Source of the DNA: a virus
Length of the DNA stretch: 36,509 nt
IMG/VR virus record: IMGVR_UViG_3300017917_001771
Location: 1-36,509 of that record
Strand: one strand, 5' to 3'
The notes under the pieces were generated by a model, which had not been told where the DNA came from, did no database searches, and saw only the letters and a program-made list of their open reading frames with translations. Positions 16,130 to 23,366 of the stretch are shown piece by piece. The stretch's first letter is position 1, and each line of letters starts with the position of its first letter. The position numbers and the translations under genes are program-made.

Positions 16130-16596
16130 AAAAGAAAAATCAAAGAATTGTTGGTATAACATTTAGCACATTTGATTTACTTCACGCAGGGCACGTTGCA
16201 ATGCTACGTGAAGCAAAAAATCATTGTGATTATTTAATTGCAGGCATACAAACTGACCCTACATTGGACAGGCCAGACACAAAAAACAAACCAGTTCAAA
16301 CATTAGTAGAGCGGTATGCTCAGCTCGCTGCAGTTAAGTATGTTGATGAAATCATACCTTATCAAACAGAGCAAGATCTCATTGACATTCTTAATATGTA
16401 TGAAATTGATATTCGAATACTGGGAGAGGAATACAAGGACAAAGACTTTACTGGAAAAGACACTTGCAATAAGCGTGGAATAGATTTATATTTCAATAAG
16501 CGTGAACACAGGTTCAGCACATCTGACTTGAGAGAAAGGGTAGAAAATGCTCCAAGGACGAATGGAAAGTTTAAAACAGAAGCACAAAGAGCTTGA
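16126..16596 (+). CDS. Cytidylyltransferase-like nucleotidyltransferase (TagD type)
   Basis: The 156-residue product has the HxGH signature in TFSTFDLLHAGH (H20, H23) and the downstream STSDLR block equivalent to the RxxxxST loop that binds CTP or ATP. Length and motif order match glycerol-3-phosphate cytidylyltransferase and related ADP/CDP-transfer enzymes. The reaction would attach CMP or AMP to a phosphorylated small molecule. ATGA overlap with the decarboxylase gene. With the MDR dehydrogenase and the glycosyltransferase it could form a CDP-polyol or CDP-sugar route. The 3' end overlaps the next small gene by 50 bases. Confidence 0.82.
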   Translation: MKKKNQRIVGITFSTFDLLHAGHVAMLREAKNHCDYLIAGIQTDPTLDRPDTKNKPVQTLVERYAQLAAVKYVDEIIPYQTEQDLIDILNMYEIDIRILGEEYKDKDFTGKDTCNKRGIDLYFNKREHRFSTSDLRERVENAPRTNGKFKTEAQRA

Positions 16597-16729
16597 CAAT
16601 CAAATAAATGACTTGTATAAACATACTAATACAGACGACGAAATCACTGTATTAAAGAAACAAAAGCTACAAGTTAAACAAGAACTATCAAAAATTGAAA
16701 AACAATTAACTGGAGAACACAATGGTTAA
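16547..16729 (+). CDS. DUF465/YdcH-like small helical protein
   Basis: The 60-residue product is almost wholly helical, with KQKHKELDNQINDLYKHTNT and a following LKKQKLQVKQELSKIE. The KH-x-x-LD and LKK-x-KL-x-xK spacing is that of YdcH/DUF465 proteins, common in proteobacteria and of unknown function. ATG 16547 has AAAGGG 6 bases upstream. ATG 16562 is the alternative start. Confidence 0.7.
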   Translation: MLQGRMESLKQKHKELDNQINDLYKHTNTDDEITVLKKQKLQVKQELSKIEKQLTGEHNG

Positions 16730-16898
16730 AAAGATTAGAGTAATTGATGAAGTCGAGGAACAAGTCCCAGAAGACTTCAACAAAACAATTCTAGAACTTG
16801 CGAAAGCAATGGACTGGAAAATGTGGGAACTGCTACAAACAATGCAGCGTCTTGAAAAGAAACTTTCTGTAGTTGCAGATTCTGACGACGACGAGTAA
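16722..16898 (+). CDS. Small acidic-tailed protein
   Basis: A 58-codon frame starts at ATG 16722, inside the last codons of the YdcH-like gene, with GGAG 7 bases upstream. The product has a helix rich in Trp and Leu (ILELAKAMDWKMWELLQTMQ) and ends in an acidic DSDDDE tail. It stops 1 base before the QueD-like ATG. No family is recognised. The good ribosome site and lack of gaps support it. Confidence 0.65.
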   Translation: MVKKIRVIDEVEEQVPEDFNKTILELAKAMDWKMWELLQTMQRLEKKLSVVADSDDDE

Positions 16899-16899
16899 T

Positions 16900-17277
16900 A
16901 TGAAAAAAACTTCTAATAACATTTGGGTTACCTTTCAGAAAGAAGGTATTCACAAATATCCAGCAGCACTGACAGATCCTAATCTAGCTACTGGAGACGA
17001 GTATGACGTTAGCTTTCTAGGCTATCCACATCGTCATATGTTTCACTTCTACGTAAAAATTGAAGTGTTCCACAATGATCGAGATATTGAATTTATCCAA
17101 TTCAAGAGATGGTTGGAAAGCCTCTATGCAAATGGAACTTTGCAACTCGATTACAAGTCCTGCGAAATGATTTGTGATGAACTCGCAGAAATCATCAACT
17201 CAAAATATCCTAACCGTAAACTCAAAATCAAAGTAAGTGAAGACAATGAAAATGGAGCATCGTGCAGCTATGAATAA
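16900..17277 (+). CDS. QueD-like T-fold protein (6-carboxytetrahydropterin synthase family)
   Basis: The 125-residue product matches the QueD/PTPS layout: WVTFQKEGIHKYP (H18), PHRHMFHFYVKIEVFHNDRD with the H44-x-H46 zinc pair, IEFIQFK in place of the DF-x-x-LK strand, a SCEMICDELAEII helix and a final KVSEDNENGASCSYE strand with the substrate-binding Glu. QueD makes CPH4 from dihydroneopterin triphosphate, the step between FolE and QueE, both encoded here. The active-site Cys that precedes the HxH in E. coli QueD is replaced (FLGYPHRH), and the LDH triad site reads LDY, so activity may differ or be lost. The start is the ATG 1 base after the previous stop. Confidence 0.6.
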   Translation: MKKTSNNIWVTFQKEGIHKYPAALTDPNLATGDEYDVSFLGYPHRHMFHFYVKIEVFHNDRDIEFIQFKRWLESLYANGTLQLDYKSCEMICDELAEIINSKYPNRKLKIKVSEDNENGASCSYE

Positions 17278-17581
17278 CTTCGATCAAACCCGTGTAAGCA
17301 TTAACGATATCAAGTTCGATCTAATTAAAATTATCGAACCATATGATGGTATCCTGGAGCAGAAACCCGAGAGCGAAGGCAAAGTTCGTAATCTGTTTAC
17401 CTCTTATCTTAACGATCTTAAAGTCGAAGATAAAATTCAAGACTACACTATCCTTAGCACTATCCGTGATACTGCAATCACATACGATGTTGCAGTAAAA
17501 ATGGCTGCAGATCGCAGTGCTAAGAAACTCAAAATTCACGTTGGTGTTTTTCAACATCCTTGGATTAACAAAGTAGCATGA
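17270..17581 (+). CDS. Unknown conserved-looking protein
   Basis: The 103-residue product (MNNFDQTRVSINDIKFDLIK) is mixed alpha/beta, with a C-terminal strand KLKIHVGVFQHPW. No catalytic motif is seen. ATG 17270 overlaps the QueD-like stop; ATG 17252, six codons upstream, is an alternative. The 3' end overlaps the glycosyltransferase by ATGA, so it is probably translated with it. Confidence 0.65.
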   Translation: MNNFDQTRVSINDIKFDLIKIIEPYDGILEQKPESEGKVRNLFTSYLNDLKVEDKIQDYTILSTIRDTAITYDVAVKMAADRSAKKLKIHVGVFQHPWINKVA

Positions 17582-18672
17582 CAGTATACATTGTTGACAT
17601 CGAAGCAGTAGATACACGTTACACTAAACAGTGGAAAGTGAATCTACCGGTGCAACTGAAAAACCATCTACCCGACACTAATGTTGTGGTAATCTCCGGT
17701 GGGGAAACGCCTCAGGCTACAACGCCTGGGGCTTTCTTGAACTTCGGCGGCACTAACGTATACAAATCAAATCAGCTGATGCAGATCGGTGAAATGTTCT
17801 GCAACGGCACTGTTAAGGACGGCGACTATTTCCTTTATACTGATGCATGGAACCCTACTGTTGTCCAGCTAAAGTATATGGCAGAACTATTAGGAGTTAA
17901 GATTAAAATTGGCGGCATGTGGCATGCCGGCTCATATGATCCGAACGACTTCCTAGGACGACTGGTCGGTGATAAACCTTGGGTGCGTCATGCAGAGAAA
18001 AGTATGTTCTTTACATATGACGATAACTTCTTTGCAACAGAATTCCATGCTAAAATCTTTGCAGAAAACTTGCTGCAATTTAAGAGCATGTTTGGTATGA
18101 CTCCGGTCGAATGGTTCCTACAACAAGACAATGTCAAAATTGTAGGTTGGCCAATGGAATATATGGAAACAACTCTTGCTCCGTATAAAAACATGGAGAA
18201 GAAAGATATTGTCCTATTTCCTCACAGACTTGCACCCGAAAAGCAACTAGATATCTTTAAGGACCTAGCAACACTATTACCTGAATACGAATTCATCGTA
18301 TGCCAGGAACGTGAACTAACTAAGAACGAATACCATAATTTGCTTGGCGAAGCAAAGGTAGTGTTTTCTGCTAACTTGCAAGAAACACTAGGTATCAGTG
18401 CATATGAAGGCATGTTAGTCGGTGCCATTCCAATGGTGCCAGATAGACTCTCTTACAGTGAGATGTATGACGATGTTTTCAAATATCCTAGCGAGTGGAC
18501 TGAAGATTGGGATAGCTATCAAGCTAACAAACACAAAGTAGCAGATAAGCTAAAAGGGTATATGGAAAAATATAAAAACTACCATAATTACCTAAATATG
18601 AATGTCGAAAACTTATCGACAAATTTCTTTAGTGGTGTTAAACTATATGACACTATTAAAGAAAATACATAA
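17578..18672 (+). CDS. Glycosyltransferase, GT-B fold (GT4-like)
   Basis: The 364-residue product has two halves. The N-terminal half has VVISGGETPQ and FLYTDAWNPT. The C-terminal nucleotide-sugar domain has IVLFPHRLAPEKQLDIFKDL (the strand-loop after the linker, with the conserved basic residues). It is followed by VVFSANLQETLGISAYEGML, the E-x-x-G-x-x-x-x-E donor site of GT4-type enzymes, and PMVPDRLSYSEMY. It should transfer a sugar from a nucleotide sugar; the acceptor could be modified DNA bases, a virion protein or host surface. It overlaps its upstream neighbour (ATGA) and is followed by FolE after 33 bases. No signal peptide. Confidence 0.75.
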   Translation: MTVYIVDIEAVDTRYTKQWKVNLPVQLKNHLPDTNVVVISGGETPQATTPGAFLNFGGTNVYKSNQLMQIGEMFCNGTVKDGDYFLYTDAWNPTVVQLKYMAELLGVKIKIGGMWHAGSYDPNDFLGRLVGDKPWVRHAEKSMFFTYDDNFFATEFHAKIFAENLLQFKSMFGMTPVEWFLQQDNVKIVGWPMEYMETTLAPYKNMEKKDIVLFPHRLAPEKQLDIFKDLATLLPEYEFIVCQERELTKNEYHNLLGEAKVVFSANLQETLGISAYEGMLVGAIPMVPDRLSYSEMYDDVFKYPSEWTEDWDSYQANKHKVADKLKGYMEKYKNYHNYLNMNVENLSTNFFSGVKLYDTIKENT

Positions 18673-18705
18673 AGACGTCTCGCCGTCTATAACTAGGAGT
18701 AGTAA

Positions 18706-19389
18706 ATGAAAACAAGTAAAAAAATTAAACAGCGTATCGAAGACGCCGGTGGCAGATATTGGGCAGGCGACAATATCAGCAAGTTTATTAAAGAAGGTGA
18801 GCTTGACGAGTTAATCGACGAGCTTACAGATAAGTTTGAAAATGTGCTAGATAGTCTAGTAATTGATCGTAAAAACGATCCTAACAGCATGGAAACTGGG
18901 CGCCGTCTTGCAAAGATGTATGTTAAGGAACTTATGTCTGGCAGATATTATCCTATGCCAAATGCAACAGCATTTCCTAATCACACAGACGAACCATATA
19001 CTGGTATGTTAGTTGTTCGCAGCGAAATTACTAGCATGTGTTCGCATCATCATCAACCCGTTAAAGGTGTTGCATATATTGGTATCATTGCCGCCGATAC
19101 ACTTATCGGTCTAAGCAAGTATACACGTATTGCACAGTGGTGCGCTAGACGTGGAACGCTGCAAGAAGAACTTGCAATGGATATTGCACGTGAAATCGCA
19201 AAAGCAACCGGTAGCAAAGACGTAGGCGTATATATTCAAGCTACGCACGGCTGTTGCGAAAATCGTGGCATTATGGCACATAGCAGTCTTACACAAACTA
19301 CAGTGCTAAAAGGTGCATTCAAAGATGATATGGGCACCAAAAAAGAATTTATGGACAACATTAAACTACAACAGGAGTTTGCAAAATGA
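18706..19389 (+). CDS. folE: GTP cyclohydrolase I
   Basis: The 227-residue product converts GTP to 7,8-dihydroneopterin triphosphate. It has SEITSMCSHHHQP (zinc ligands C112 and H115), VAYIGIIAADTLIGLSKYTR, and IQATHGCCENRG (zinc Cys at 183/184 region), all typical of FolE. Length matches the family (about 220). It is preceded by an AGGAG site 8 bases before the ATG. In phages FolE often feeds 7-deazaguanine synthesis rather than folate, and QueD-like, QueE and DpdA-like genes are all in this window. It is the second-last gene before a strong terminator. Confidence 0.93.
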   Translation: MKTSKKIKQRIEDAGGRYWAGDNISKFIKEGELDELIDELTDKFENVLDSLVIDRKNDPNSMETGRRLAKMYVKELMSGRYYPMPNATAFPNHTDEPYTGMLVVRSEITSMCSHHHQPVKGVAYIGIIAADTLIGLSKYTRIAQWCARRGTLQEELAMDIAREIAKATGSKDVGVYIQATHGCCENRGIMAHSSLTQTTVLKGAFKDDMGTKKEFMDNIKLQQEFAK

Positions 19390-19670
19390 TGTGGCTTAAG
19401 CGTAAAATTCGTCGTTGGGTTAACGATGCAGTTGAAGGAGACAGGGTAGTAGGAGCGATTGCAGTAAAATCTGTAGACGCTGATTTCGATGGTTCAGACG
19501 GATATACATTAAGAGTATATCCAGCTCGTGGAGGCCGTGTCATTCAATACTACAAATATGATCGCCAAAACGATCGTTCAAAAACATCTCTATATGTAAT
19601 CGGCGATTCAGAAGACTTGGGTGATGCAGTTAAGAATATTGTAGTAGAACAGTCGTTACAAGGCTACTAA
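19386..19670 (+). CDS. Small basic/acidic unknown protein
   Basis: The 94-residue product begins with a basic amphipathic helix (MMWLKRKIRRWVNDAV). Strands follow (YTLRVYPARGGRVIQYYKYD). It overlaps the folE stop (ATGATG) and has GGAG 8 bases upstream. It is the last gene before the terminator at 19694. No family is recognised. Confidence 0.7.
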   Translation: MMWLKRKIRRWVNDAVEGDRVVGAIAVKSVDADFDGSDGYTLRVYPARGGRVIQYYKYDRQNDRSKTSLYVIGDSEDLGDAVKNIVVEQSLQGY

Positions 19671-19693
19671 CACTAAAAACACAAGTTAAAATT

Positions 19694-19718
19694 AAAGCGT
19701 CGGCAACGACGCTTTTTT
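19694..19718 (+). terminator. Intrinsic terminator with GCAA tetraloop
   Basis: AAAGCGTCG pairs perfectly with CGACGCTTT around a GCAA (GNRA) loop, and six T in total run through 19713-19718. This is a textbook Rho-independent terminator closing the dpdA-folE transcription block. A new promoter begins 2 bases later. Confidence 0.92.
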
Positions 19719-19719
19719 A

Positions 19720-19747
19720 TTGACATTTTACATACATTTGTTAAATT
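19720..19747 (+). promoter_or_regulatory. Sigma70-like promoter P2
   Basis: TTGACA at 19720-19725 is followed 16 bases later by TAAATT (19742-19747); the spacing and -10 are less ideal than in P1 or P3. It lies directly after the terminator and 26 bases before the next ATG (19774), which supports real use. Confidence 0.6.
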
Positions 19748-19773
19748 AAGTATATCAAACTATAGGATCAGTG

Positions 19774-20250
19774 ATGTTTGGATGGTTTAAGAAAAAGGAC
19801 ACCCCTAAGATGGAACCCGATGATTATTCAATAGATAACAAGTCTTGGTATTATAAAAATAAAGAAGACATCGATGCAAAATACGAAGAAATTTATAAAA
19901 AAGCATTAAAATCTTCGAGCGATGTTATTAAGCAAAAAAACTATAGTTACAGATCATCAGACATGTGGTCATCTATAACTTCTTCACCGGTTAATCCTGC
20001 TTCTGGTAGCATTCTAAATATAAATGGAAACACTAACAAAGTAGAAGTAAAAACTGCGCTAGAAGTAAACGGCAGAGATATCCTGAAAGAGCTTGACGAA
20101 ATCAACGGTGCGCTTCTAATTCTCAACCGTGATCTTAAGCTAGAAGAAAAATATCCGGAACTTAAAGAAGCATACGACAACTATATGGAAATCAAGCGTG
20201 GGCTTGGTATTGCAGAGAAACTATACAGCACAGGAACTTCCGATGTTTAA
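19774..20250 (+). CDS. Tandem-family protein 1, shared C-terminal helical module
   Basis: The 158-residue product has a polar, probably disordered N-terminal two-thirds. Its C-terminal module is LNRDLKLEEKYPELKEAYDN followed by IAEKLY, nearly repeated in the next gene. ATG 19774 was preferred over GTG 19771 because AGGA lies about 8 bases before the ATG. The first of four neighbouring genes with related C-termini. Function unknown; a protein-binding module used by several virion or regulatory proteins is possible. Confidence 0.75.
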   Translation: MFGWFKKKDTPKMEPDDYSIDNKSWYYKNKEDIDAKYEEIYKKALKSSSDVIKQKNYSYRSSDMWSSITSSPVNPASGSILNINGNTNKVEVKTALEVNGRDILKELDEINGALLILNRDLKLEEKYPELKEAYDNYMEIKRGLGIAEKLYSTGTSDV

Positions 20251-20749
20251 ATTTTTATTCAAGTCGCCCCCTAAGACAGTAACTCGTCTGGCGCACTCTC
20301 ACAACTGGGAACTGGTGGCGTGTAACGATGAATATTGCACTACTTACGACGACACTAATAACAAAAAAGTATTTTGGAAGCAGCGTTTTTATAAATGCAA
20401 TTGCGGCGCTCGTAAACATGAAGATAATCGTGAAAGTTGGAACACACATGGAGGTATCGAACAAGCGAAGAAAAATTGGATCGATGCAGGAGTGGTTCCT
20501 GGGAAAAGCTATTTCCCAAGCCCAGCGCAAGGTTATGTTAAACCACCTGAGCCAGAGGCGGCTGCAGTAACACCACTTGCCAAATATCAGAAAACGTTAG
20601 AAGACATTCAAGCAACAATGTTACTAGTTACTCGTAACATTGACCTCGAAGAAAAATATCCTGAACTTAAAGAGTCATATCTCAAACACATGGAACTGTA
20701 TCGAGAACTTATGATTGCCGAAAAACTATACGACACAGGTAAAAAGTAA
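20243..20749 (+). CDS. Tandem-family protein 2 with Cys-rich N-domain
   Basis: The 168-residue product starts at ATG 20243, 7 bases after AGGAA, overlapping the previous gene by 8 bases. Its N-terminal domain has VACNDEYC and later YKCNCGARK, giving four Cys that could bind one zinc ion. A Pro-rich linker (PEPEAAAVTPLAKY) leads to the same C-terminal module as protein 1 (TRNIDLEEKYPELKESYLKH then IAEKLYDTG). The shared module with a new N-domain suggests domain shuffling after duplication. Confidence 0.78.
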   Translation: MFKFLFKSPPKTVTRLAHSHNWELVACNDEYCTTYDDTNNKKVFWKQRFYKCNCGARKHEDNRESWNTHGGIEQAKKNWIDAGVVPGKSYFPSPAQGYVKPPEPEAAAVTPLAKYQKTLEDIQATMLLVTRNIDLEEKYPELKESYLKHMELYRELMIAEKLYDTGKK

Positions 20750-21114
20750 TGGGCATAGTTAGTAATAGTGAACATATTATAGTTTATAACTACGATAATC
20801 GCCTAAATATCAACGGCGGTAATCCCAAGCCTCCTGCGCCCGACGTAGGGCAATTATGGTATGATAACGACAATATAGCTGTTTGGAATGGATACAGTTG
20901 GATACCGGTCCCGACCCCCGAGCAAACAACAATTGATTTGAGCCCAACAATGAAACATGCGGTCGAAAGATTTAAAAAACAATTCGAAGAAGAAAAACTA
21001 ATGGAGGAATTTCCAGAACTTCTCGAAGCATACAATCAATATAAAAGCCTGCTTGAAACTGCAAAAATTGTTTCCAAAATGCGAAACAGCGATTTAGCCA
21101 AAAACGGAGTATAA
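20749..21114 (+). CDS. Tandem-family protein 3, virion-like beta N-domain
   Basis: The 121-residue product has APDVGQLWYDNDNIAVWNGY followed by SWIPV. That GxLWYDxDN-x-x-W-x-x-xW pattern recurs in phage tail-fibre and other virion proteins as a small beta hairpin. The C-terminal part (LMEEFPELLEAYNQYKSLLE then AKIVSKM) is a diverged copy of the module in proteins 1 and 2. It overlaps the previous gene by 1 base (TAATG). Confidence 0.75.
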   Translation: MGIVSNSEHIIVYNYDNRLNINGGNPKPPAPDVGQLWYDNDNIAVWNGYSWIPVPTPEQTTIDLSPTMKHAVERFKKQFEEEKLMEEFPELLEAYNQYKSLLETAKIVSKMRNSDLAKNGV

Positions 21115-21115
21115 C

Positions 21116-21472
21116 ATGTCTTACACCTTACTAGATGCAATTCGTGAAGAAGCGGACTTGCTGGACCAGTATATTAAATACTACGACGAGTTACAGAAAA
21201 AAGACAGCGATGCACTAAGCCTTAGAGATATCATGCAGCGTGATACTTGGAGATCGCAAAGGCTAAGTTATATTCGAATTGCAGAACGATTTGAAAAAGG
21301 GTTCGAATATAGTCTAATTATGAAGGACGGCAAGACAACTCTAAACAAAACACAAACTACACGTCATTTAGAACGTGAATATCCAGAGATTGCCGAAGCA
21401 AAAGCAAATCTCGACAGTGTTGTGGAATCAGCAAAACTAGTCGACAAACTGCAAGAAACATATAAAGGCTAA
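21116..21472 (+). CDS. Tandem-family protein 4, all-helical
   Basis: The 118-residue product is helical throughout and ends with HLEREYPEIAEAKANLDSVV then AKLVDKLQ. This is a distant copy of the C-terminal module of the three genes upstream. The N-terminal part (TLLDAIREEADLLDQYIKYY) is unrelated to theirs. The ATG is 1 base after the previous stop. Function unknown. Confidence 0.72.
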   Translation: MSYTLLDAIREEADLLDQYIKYYDELQKKDSDALSLRDIMQRDTWRSQRLSYIRIAERFEKGFEYSLIMKDGKTTLNKTQTTRHLEREYPEIAEAKANLDSVVESAKLVDKLQETYKG

Positions 21473-21474
21473 GT

Positions 21475-22011
21475 ATGAAAAAGAAATATTACAGTTGGGA
21501 TCATGTAGATCATGCTGCCAACAACATTATTATTCAAATGTATAACGATAACTGGCGACCCGACTACATTGTAGGCGTTACACGTGGCGGGCTGGCGCTT
21601 GCTGTAATTCTAAGCCATAAGCTAAACTGTCGTATGGAAACACTTAAGGTTAAGTTGCGTGATGCGAGGGATGGCGAATCATGCGAAAGTAATCTTTGGA
21701 TGGCAGAAGATGCGTTTGGTTACGTATCCGGCAACGACTATAATAACAGCAGTGTGTTTGAAAAGAAAAACATTCTTATTGTAGACGATATTAATGATAC
21801 AGGCGCAACATTCGAATGGATCAAAAAAGATTGGCAAAGTAGTTGTTTGCCAAAAAATCCAAATTGGGACACAGTATGGGGGCAGAATGTTCGCTTTGCA
21901 GTAATGACCCAGAACTGGTCAAGTAACTTTGATCAAGTCGAATACTATTGGGACGAATGTAATAAAGCCGAAGAAGACATTTGGTTAGTATATCCATACG
22001 AAGAACAATAA
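21475..22011 (+). CDS. Type I phosphoribosyltransferase
   Basis: The 178-residue product has the PRPP-binding signature ILIVDDINDTGAT at 100-112 and the YIVGVTRGGLALA loop at 31-43. This places it in the purine (hypoxanthine/guanine/xanthine-like) phosphoribosyltransferase group. It would convert a free base plus PRPP into a nucleotide. In this genome it could salvage guanine released when a 7-deazaguanine is swapped into DNA, or be a general salvage enzyme. The base specificity cannot be read. The stop overlaps the next ATG by one base (TAATG). Confidence 0.82.
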   Translation: MKKKYYSWDHVDHAANNIIIQMYNDNWRPDYIVGVTRGGLALAVILSHKLNCRMETLKVKLRDARDGESCESNLWMAEDAFGYVSGNDYNNSSVFEKKNILIVDDINDTGATFEWIKKDWQSSCLPKNPNWDTVWGQNVRFAVMTQNWSSNFDQVEYYWDECNKAEEDIWLVYPYEEQ

Positions 22012-22232
22012 TGCAACACAGCGTCGAAGATTTAATCAAAAAAATTAATGCAATGAAAGATATGGCTGTATTATTGCATCGTGAACGCAATCGTTATAGT
22101 GATATTAGCGGGCAAGAATATAACAAACAAGCATGTCGACACTTATTAGAAAATATACAAGCTATGGCTGCAGATATCGCAAACGATAAAGATGGCGACG
22201 AGATTCTAACAGACATGGAATACAAAAAATGA
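22011..22232 (+). CDS. Small helical unknown protein
   Basis: The 73-residue product (MQHSVEDLIKKINAMKDMAV) is charged and helical with one Cys and no motif. ATG 22011 was chosen because it couples directly to the previous stop. The end overlaps the next gene by ATGA. Confidence 0.65.
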   Translation: MQHSVEDLIKKINAMKDMAVLLHRERNRYSDISGQEYNKQACRHLLENIQAMAADIANDKDGDEILTDMEYKK

Positions 22233-22453
22233 TACATAAGGCTGACAAGAGAGATTTAGATTTCCTGCAACAGCAAGTCAATGCATTAGAAAATGTAGTC
22301 GAAAAACTTACACAACTAACCGAACGACTTGACCAAACAGTTGAACGTCATGAAATGGAAAACACACTGTTAAGAAATGATCTTGATATTATTAAAAGAG
22401 AAGGATGTTGGAGATTTGTAGAAAATCCACAACATATACATAAACATGAATAA
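22229..22453 (+). CDS. Small coiled-coil protein
   Basis: The 74-residue product has a long coiled coil with heptad Leu/Val spacing (LDFLQQQVNALENVVEKLTQ and LTERLDQTVERHEMEN) and a His-rich tail. It is translationally coupled on both sides. It may oligomerise with the next protein, which also begins with a coiled coil. Function unknown. Confidence 0.68.
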   Translation: MIHKADKRDLDFLQQQVNALENVVEKLTQLTERLDQTVERHEMENTLLRNDLDIIKREGCWRFVENPQHIHKHE

Positions 22454-22721
22454 AGAAGAACGTAATCGAGCGATAGAGCAAATACAAGCAGACATCGAAA
22501 TTATCAAAAGAGACATTAGTTGGATTATTCAGCATTTACTAAATCAAAATAAACCGTTCCAGCCGCCGCCATATATACCAAACACACCTACTATTCCAAA
22601 CTGGCCACCGGCGCATCCTGTAGGAAAAAGCTGTCCTAAATGCGGTATATCATTAGACGGCGTTATGGGATATGTTTGTGGAGATACAAATTGCCCAACA
22701 TTTTTGAAAGTCACATGTTAA
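22446..22721 (+). CDS. Coiled-coil plus Pro-rich linker plus zinc ribbon
   Basis: The 91-residue product has three parts: a helix (AIEQIQADIEIIKRDISWII), a Pro-rich linker (PPPYIPNTPTIPNWPP), and a C-terminal mini zinc ribbon with CPKCG and VCGDTNCP. The ribbon resembles those in nucleic-acid-binding or adaptor proteins. It overlaps the previous gene by 8 bases. Confidence 0.7.
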   Translation: MNKEERNRAIEQIQADIEIIKRDISWIIQHLLNQNKPFQPPPYIPNTPTIPNWPPAHPVGKSCPKCGISLDGVMGYVCGDTNCPTFLKVTC

Positions 22722-22730
22722 GGAAATAAA

Positions 22731-23366
22731 ATGAAATACTATCGAATCGATATTAGCGGTCGTGGTGGCGAAGTTGTGTTTGGCAAAGCAACACTGCAAC
22801 AATACAATTTTTGGAACGATCCTGAACTATTAATGGATGCAGGTTTCGACGAAGACGATGCTGCACTTGAATATTACATGAATGACAAGGAAGAATGGGA
22901 AGAAAACATTCCTAAAACTGCCCGATTCGATTATGAGTGGTTTGAAATAGACGACTACGGTCATTACAACGGTCCTACATTAGACAGTGCATATATCGAA
23001 GTTGCAGAAGTAGAACACACAGAATGGAACGCACCTGTCGTTGAAGATGTATACGAAGGGCATGTAGAGAAAATTGTCGAGCAAAATATAGACACACTTG
23101 ACCAAGACGACTTTGATTTAGACAGCATACTAGAAGACAAACCTCCGTTTGTATTTTATGCTATGAGTGTTGAAAAAGGAAGTTTTTTCAGTGCTGTAAT
23201 TAAACTCGAAGAAGAGTTTGATATCAAAAAACTTAAATTTTATGCAATCGATTTACCAAACGGTGATAACATTATAACAGATGTAGAATACGATAATGTT
23301 GCACTAAGCAACGAAGGCGGCGATACTGTTGGTAAGGCTATGGATATGGATGTATGGGAATGGTAA
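22731..23366 (+). CDS. Acidic unknown protein
   Basis: The 211-residue product is strongly acidic and aromatic (ALEYYMNDKEEWEENI, YEWFEIDDYGHYNGPTLD). Its C-terminal region is alpha/beta with VFYAMSVEKGSFFSAVIKLE. The charge pattern resembles DNA-mimic or chaperone-like phage proteins, but that is only a resemblance. AAGGAA lies 7 bases before the ATG. The 3' end overlaps thymidine kinase. Confidence 0.72.
   Translation: MKYYRIDISGRGGEVVFGKATLQQYNFWNDPELLMDAGFDEDDAALEYYMNDKEEWEENIPKTARFDYEWFEIDDYGHYNGPTLDSAYIEVAEVEHTEWNAPVVEDVYEGHVEKIVEQNIDTLDQDDFDLDSILEDKPPFVFYAMSVEKGSFFSAVIKLEEEFDIKKLKFYAIDLPNGDNIITDVEYDNVALSNEGGDTVGKAMDMDVWEW

Noticed and set aside
18672-18690. AGACG...CGTCT hairpin before folE as a terminator
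   Set aside because: The stem is only 5 bp and no T-run follows; it lies in the leader just before the folE ribosome site.
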